Of a DNA stretch of 64,000 nucleotides, positions 53,962 to 64,000 are shown piece after piece; position 1 is the stretch's first letter, and every line of letters starts with the position of its first letter. Source of the stretch: Latrodectus hesperus (taxonomy: Eukaryota; Arthropoda; Arachnida; Araneae; Theridiidae); contig JAJQOW010000014.1 of NCBI GenBank assembly GCA_037975125.1, positions 3,633,752 to 3,697,751 on the forward strand. Reading direction: 5' to 3'. The notes beneath the pieces were generated by a model. That model did no database searches, was not told where the DNA came from, and saw only the letters and a list, made by a program, of their open reading frames with translations. The translations under genes and the position numbers were made by a program.

Positions 53962-54023
53962 ATTTTTGCCAATGATATTTACAAAGCATAATTATATGCT
54001 TTGTAAATATCATTGGCAAAAAT
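53962..54023. repeat. Perfect hairpin: 29-bp arms, 4-nt loop
   Basis: Arms 53962-53990 and 53995-54023 are exact inverted complements around ATTA. The left arm holds GCCAATGATATTTACAAAGC. This is the longest perfect foldback in the window. Extruded as a cruciform or transcribed, it would form a 62-nt stem-loop, in the size range of microRNA precursors. But perfect pairing without bulges and a 4-nt loop are not typical of animal microRNAs. Confidence 0.95.
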
Positions 54024-58240
<4,217 letters not shown>

Positions 58241-58533
58241 ATGGCGCCAAACGAATTAAAATTAAGAATAGGAAAAATAGAAATTCATAAAAAAATATAT
58301 TCAGAACATAAGCACACATCAATCACTTCTTTTAAGACTTCACAAAATCATTGGAGCATTCTTCATCAAAAGAGCCAAAAAGTTAGCCAAAAAGAAAAAC
58401 TTAAAAAAATTAGCCAAAGAAAAGTATTGTGTCAGTAAAAAAGACGAAACAACTCTCATTATGTGTCAAATGTGATAAAAGTATTTGTAATAGACACATG
58501 CATGCAACACGTTTTCCAAAAAAATGTGATTAA
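58241..58533 (+). pseudogene. Possible piggyBac-type transposase C-terminal relic
   Basis: A 65-codon frame starts in a good context (AAGATGGCG, 58241) and is Lys/Ser/His-rich. About 20 bases after its stop, a different frame encodes LCVKCDKSICNRHMHATR, followed by KKCD and a stop at 58531. The spacing of Cys-x2-Cys, Cys and His resembles the cysteine-rich zinc-binding tail of piggyBac-family transposases. An upstream KYCVSKK in a third frame would supply another Cys. If so, at least one frameshift separates the parts. The catalytic domain, the TTAA duplication and the inverted termini were not found, so this is tentative. Confidence 0.33.
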
Positions 58534-61500
58534 ATTATAAGTATTTTTGTAATTATTTATTTTAATAAAAGCATAACATATGTTATGAAACAAAAAACGT
58601 ATTTAGTGTAGTAAAAATAATCAAGGTAGTATTATTTTACAAAAGAGGCTGCGTGTCAGACATCCTGCGCGTTCTCGTGTATGTATTTTAATCGAACCTC
58701 CCTCCAGGTTAATCAGATAAGGAAACGTCAAGAAAAAGTAAGCATATTTTATATTCTTAAAACAAAATTTTACTCATTAATATTTTATTAATAACGCGTA
58801 TATTGCTTTTACTCAAACAAGATATACAACCCTATCAACATTGGTTTAATTTCTAAGATTTGAAAATGAGTATGTCCCAAATAACAAATTAATTTAACTT
58901 TTTCTAAGAGTAAAATAATGGAAATACAGTTTATTTTTAATGTAAACTTGTGGTCAATATAATTTATCATGAGATTTTAATTTATTTCTGGATAAAGTTT
59001 TTTGTTATTACATTTAAGAATTTTAAATATCTGATTTTACAATTGGTATTAAATGTAAAATCAGATATTTAATTACTTTTATTGTAATTTACAGCATTTT
59101 AATTGTAAATAAAGAATATTGATCCTTTTGATCTTCTATGCATTTTTAAATATTAAATTAGAGTGACTAAATTCGTTAAGTTATTTCTTGCAATGAAAAG
59201 ACATTGAATGTTATTTCAATGTCAATACATTTACTATTTTTTTTCTTTTTAAGAACTATGAATTACCTAAATTTGATACTACAGATTAAAAGATGGAAGA
59301 TAGTATTTAGAGGCAATAAAGTACATAACCAAATTTTTCTCTATGATATTACGTAAGAAAATAATTTATACTTATCAAAGGCTAATAATAAGCAGAAAAA
59401 TGATAAAGTCAGCATGCAATATAGTTAAAATTTGCATAACATTATCTTAATCTGATATTAAAGATTTCGAAGCAAATTTAACATTCACATTTCGTATTCA
59501 AGTTTTTTATCACAAGAATATTAAACCAATTACTGTGATTATATATATTTTATAAACAACTCAAATTTTCTCCTTTTACAAATTCAAAATCAATGATAAT
59601 TAAACAAACTGCACTGAAAAGATCTAATGAATATTTTTCTATTCACGATGTAACTGGTTTCTTATATATTCAAGATGTTTTTAGTTATACGTAACAAAAT
59701 TTAATTAATTGTACAAATATATCATAAAAATAGGCTAAAATATTTAACCAATTTCAAGATTTTAGAGAATATAAAATTTTTTAGCAAAATTAAGATACTA
59801 TCAATGGTTATTTTTGTCATAAATATCTAATTTAAAGATACATTTTCTATATGTATTTATCTATATAAAAATTCATATTGCTATCGTACATGTTACCTTG
59901 ATGAAAAGTATTGTTATGGGAGAGATTGTATTTTTTAATTTAAATAGTATTGCTTAAAGGAGGCATTCATAGGATCAATCTGCACTGAAGTGGTTCTTCA
60001 TATTTTGAATACTTATCCACTGCTGAAATTATTAATGAAATATCTTTTTATATACATGAGATGCATTATGAAGTTTATCATATTAATCATTTTTAAATAA
60101 TGTGTTGACAAATTACTTCCTGCTTCTTAATATCAGCATAATGTTTAACAGAGAAAAACAATGATTTATTCAATTATTTCAATGAAATGTTTTCCCAATT
60201 TCTTAGCAAAGATTAATCGCTTAAGTTTATCAGAATAATCACATTTATATAAGTTACTTTATATTGAATCATTATATGAGTGGAATGCTATTTTTGTTAA
60301 CAAAACTATTTGAAGTAGATATTCAGTTTTATTAAATTTTTGATAAAAGTTGAGAGCATTAAAATTTTACAGAAATCAAAGAGCTAAAGACAATAAAAAA
60401 ATAAGGCGTCATTAAATGATGTCTAATACATTTCCTTTAGATATCTACGTTTTATGTTTGAATAATGGGTGTGATATAAACAACATTTATTTTACATAAA
60501 TATATAATTCTAAAAATAGATTTAACTATATCATATATTTTTAATATAATTATATAATTTATAATACTTCTAATTATAGATTGTTTTTAGTCGCTATTAC
60601 ACCTAAAAGGAGATCAATAAAAATAGCTGTCACAGATTATCAAGTTTAAAAACATTAATTAAAAACTACACTAATTTTTCATTTTAATAAAAAATAATAG
60701 AAGTACAATTAAAAATAATTTATATTCGGATCAATTTTCAAGCAAATTCAGAAAAAATTGCAATTAAATATTATATATTTTTTTACTGAACTGCTTAATC
60801 GTTGTCATATTTCAGTTCAATATTTAAATATTGCTAATAATTGTGAAATAAAATATTCCTATTAATAGTGAAGTAGTTAGAAATTCGCTTGATATTATAT
60901 CTGAAACTTTATTTAAATTTTGTGCAAAATTCAGTTTATATCTTTATTTTTTTAATAATAAAAATTTTTAATTCATATAAAACTCTAAAGATTTTTTATA
61001 CCCCTATCATGAACTGTTTAGTGCCATAACATGAAAATGAGTCACAATTCTCTTAAATATTTTTCCGATTTTTAAAGCAATAAAAGTGTGAAATATTTTT
61101 ATCATTGAATTTAAGAACTTTTCTATTTAATACAAGTTTCGAAGTTTAATACACTTTGAGTTGTCAACCAAAACGAAACCAATTTCCGGAAAACTCAAAT
61201 TAAAATGCAATGAATGATCTTTGTCAGGAAATTAAAACGAAAGTTTAACTCCTCCGATTGCTCAATTAGTTAGTGAAAAGAAGAAAGTATTGAAGATTAA
61301 ACTAATCTACTCTTATTCATGACGAAAAAGTTTGCTAGAAATATTTTCTCAGTATATGTCAAATCATTTTCGGTGTTTATACAATTAAAATACCTTACAT
61401 GCTCTATAAACATTTAAATGCCTGTTTTGAATATAAATCTTTATTCATGACGACAAACAAAATATTTAAAAAAAATATTTGATTGTTCTAGCAGTAAATA

Positions 61501-61829
61501 TTATTAAAAAATTTTATGAGTTATAAAAAATTGTTAAATGCTAATTGGTGTTAAATGTAATTTATATCTTCTACACTTTAAAAAAATAAGACTTTTACGA
61601 CATTAAAGATTTATTATCATTAACGATGTAATTCGGAAGAGAAGTTTCAGAGATCTATTAGACTTTACCAGATTATCTAAGGAGTATTATTTCTTTTTCT
61701 ACTTGTTTAAGAAGCAAATTTGCGTTCATAATTTAATTTACAAAGTCAAGACGGGAAATACTTAAGTTTCCCAATTCCATGGTGTTTCTTAAAGTGAATA
61801 TACCTCTGTAGCTTAACATGTTTATATAA
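58534..61829. other. A+T-rich DNA, no gene seen
   Basis: No supported gene. A small GC-richer spot at 58645-58735 (CATCCTGCGCGTTCTCGTG) is unclassified, and a 9-bp hairpin (GACATTGAA, near 59201) is minor. Confidence 0.55.
59023..59072. repeat. Perfect hairpin: 19-bp arms, 12-nt loop
   Basis: Arms 59023-59041 and 59054-59072 are exact inverted complements; the left arm is TTAAATATCTGATTTTACA. Confidence 0.9.
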
Positions 61830-62290
61830 TGAGCTGCAATTCTCTGATTCCGCCAGAAGCGAAGACGCCGCGCATTAAATAGGTAAATTCAAATGTCTTC
61901 TGAAGTTTCCTGTAAGGTTAACACACTCCTGACAAAGTATACCTACATCAATATCCCACTCCTCCCTTCACAGAAGAAAGGGAGGGGGTAAGTGGAGGGA
62001 AAGGAACTCCTATGACGTGACTTCTCTGCTTCAGTGCAAGTTGCAATCGAAGGATAAGTTCGTTAAGATGAGCAAATAACGGAACCGTGTGCCTAATGCC
62101 AGAGATCTAGTACACGGTCCGATGAATTGTCTGTATTGGCTTTGTTTGTTCAGCGTTCAGCCATGTAATGGAGGCCATCGATTCACTTACGTTGGTTCGG
62201 ATGGACATTTCCGAGGGACTGGGATAAATAAATATGCCCACTTATCTTAGATCCGCATTAGAACTTCTGATTAGCGTTTCCGAGATTTCA
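61830..62290 (-). promoter_or_regulatory. GC-richer island with CRE-like site and a donor-bounded ATG (minus strand)
   Basis: The island includes GACGCCGCGCATT, a G-rich run near 61980 and TGACGTGA at 62013-62020, a CRE half-match. On the minus strand an ATG at 62208-62206 (context CGGAAATGT) opens six codons (MSIRTN) that run into AAC|GTAAGTGAAT, a consensus donor, with the exon ending at 62191. A T/A-rich TATTTATTTATCC lies just upstream. It could be a promoter plus first exon on the minus strand. The coding piece is too short to test by reading. Confidence 0.25.
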
Positions 62291-64000
62291 ACTGATTGCA
62301 TTATGTTGCTAAGATTTAAAATTGTGCTACCTAATAAATTATTAACTAGAAAAATCTCAGAATTAAAAGGGCTAATCATAAATATTGTCTTTTAATCATA
62401 TAAAATAATTTATTTTAACTTATCATCAATTTTAATTAGTATGGTTTAAGAATTCATTATTATACATAATTGTCATTTATCAATTATTTTATCTCAACAA
62501 AATTTATTTATAAATTATTTATATATATATTATTTTATCTCTAAAAAGAATTATTTATTTTCTTATGATAATAAATTTATAATATAGTAATTCATTTTAA
62601 TACAATAATGAACAATAATTATTTTTCTATAACAATAAATTATATATAAAAGAGTATCATAATACTTACAATATCTTAAAAGTTTTGTCCATATTATACA
62701 AGAAAATTTTTTAATTTGCTTATTATTATTTAAATAAGGTTTATTTTATTAAATGCTGATTCATACAATTACTTAAGTAAAAAGAAAGCAAATATTTTTT
62801 CATAATTCATAATTTATTAAAGCAAAATACTAGAGTTATAATATAATTGATTATGTGAGAAATATTTAACATGCCATACTATTCATTAAACTTTTATGAA
62901 TGAGAATTAATAAAAAATACATGATTTCTTACTAAATATAACGAATTTTACTCAGCATCATCAGATTTGGTCATAAATAAAAAAGTAAATTGATAGTGTG
63001 CGTTATATTTCGAAGGACAGTCCTTATAAAAAAAGGATTATGTTTTTTAAAATTGGCATTGATGAAATTACTGGAAATTAACATTATTTATCGAAAGAGT
63101 TCCTCAATAATTTCAAAGGAAATGATGAAAGATATATTTTTTATTTGAGTAATAATAAATAACACATATTTCACACATATTCTTTCCTTTTTCTTGTCAA
63201 AATAAATCGATATTTTTCCTAAATTATGTTGACTCTCAAATAATTCTAAGTACATATATTATCGTCCATTGAAAGAATTAAAAGTATTGCTCACTATAGT
63301 TGTCACATAAGCAACTGTTATTACCGTATAATTTTGCCAAGCTTTCAAATCATGTCTTGACACCTGAATTTATTTTAGAATTGAAATTATTCTATCACAT
63401 TTTCAACAAACTAAACTATTATACATAAATTTATATCCTCTCAAAATTTAGTTTCTTAAATACATTATTTTAATGAAGAAAAATATTATATAGAATATTA
63501 ATAACTAATCAAAAATATTTTTACTTCTAATTTCTTCATAATAATCTTTGTTTTTAAGAAGTTAGAAGAGAAAATATTTTTTACAGACAACCTTTAAACA
63601 AGAATATTAGATATGTTTCAAAGGCACACATGGTTGTGTGTGTGAAATTACAAAAGTAATTTCACACATTGTTGAATAAAACACTCAAATTAAAAAGAAC
63701 ATTTATATTTTAATACGTTTTTTTTTCATCGTTTTAGTGATATCTTTAGACAGCTTTTAATATGAATTTAAAAAACATTATTATTTTTTAGAAGGCGATA
63801 TAAATAATCCAAGACTAATGTTAATTTAAATTAAATCTAAAACCTGAACACTATTTAATTATTATTAAATTAAAATAATAATTATATCTTAATGTAAAAT
63901 AAAAATACAATTTTAAAGATTTTATTTTTTATTTTTAATAAGTAATATTTCACTTCCATAATTTGAGGGAATGTTGTGTTATACACGTGTCAGCTGCCAT
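62291..64000. other. A+T-rich DNA, no gene seen
   Basis: Uniform low-complexity sequence except for the small hairpin at 63639-63668. Confidence 0.6.
63639..63668. repeat. Perfect hairpin: 13-bp arms, 4-nt loop
   Basis: Arms 63639-63651 (TGTGTGAAATTAC) and 63656-63668 are exact inverted complements around AAAA. Confidence 0.85.

Overview
This window reads as non-coding, repeat-rich nuclear DNA of an arthropod, most likely a spider or another arachnid. It is strongly A+T-rich by eye, has no long open reading frame, no bacterial-type gene packing, long (AT)n microsatellites, and relics of eukaryotic transposons. The arachnid assignment is an inference from the flavour of the LINE RNase H relic, the mariner transposases and the tRNA-headed SINEs as I remember such elements from spider genomes; no search was run. 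No complete host gene can be supported. Short open frames through the poly-AT tracts, and most others, are chance.

Layout. 1-9 kb: A+T-rich DNA with one perfect CRE-type site, a ~320-bp dispersed repeat present twice in inverted orientation (1440-1765 and 8145-8440), a five-unit ~290-bp tandem array whose units begin with a hAT-like terminus (2708-4155), and a tRNA-headed SINE (8792-9088). 9-14 kb: two compound (ATCT)n(AT)n microsatellites and a ~2.3-kb satellite of 141-146-bp units with a three-unit higher-order pattern (11370-13690). 14-30 kb: unique-looking DNA broken by a few GC-richer islands (14.0, 20.8, 22.3, 27.5, 29.5 kb), some with consensus splice donors, which are the best places for real exons or promoters. 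30-38 kb: a transposon cluster with a Tigger/pogo copy carrying a nested SINE, two broken mariner copies 2 kb apart in the same orientation, and a SINE with a perfect 15-bp target duplication. 38-51 kb: a complete non-autonomous hAT element with an 8-bp target duplication (40128-40647), two more SINEs, and the decayed 3' end of an RNase H-bearing LINE (46330-47372). 51-64 kb: a ~120-bp inverted duplication, more (AT)n tracts, a possible piggyBac-type C-terminal relic and a final GC-richer island.

How the parts relate. The LINE relic and the 37-kb SINE end in the same GTGCAACAAAAACAA-type tail, which suggests the LINE family moved the SINEs. The SINEs share tRNA-like heads with polymerase III boxes but carry different 3' modules. 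Both mariner copies are broken at the same place between their two transposase halves, suggesting descent from an already broken or trans-mobilised source. Scattered through the window are at least seven short-loop hairpins with perfect arms of 12-29 bp, not explained by any element recognised here. They are the most unusual feature of the window and look like products of template switching, or of a very short foldback element family. I did not find a convincing new gene system.
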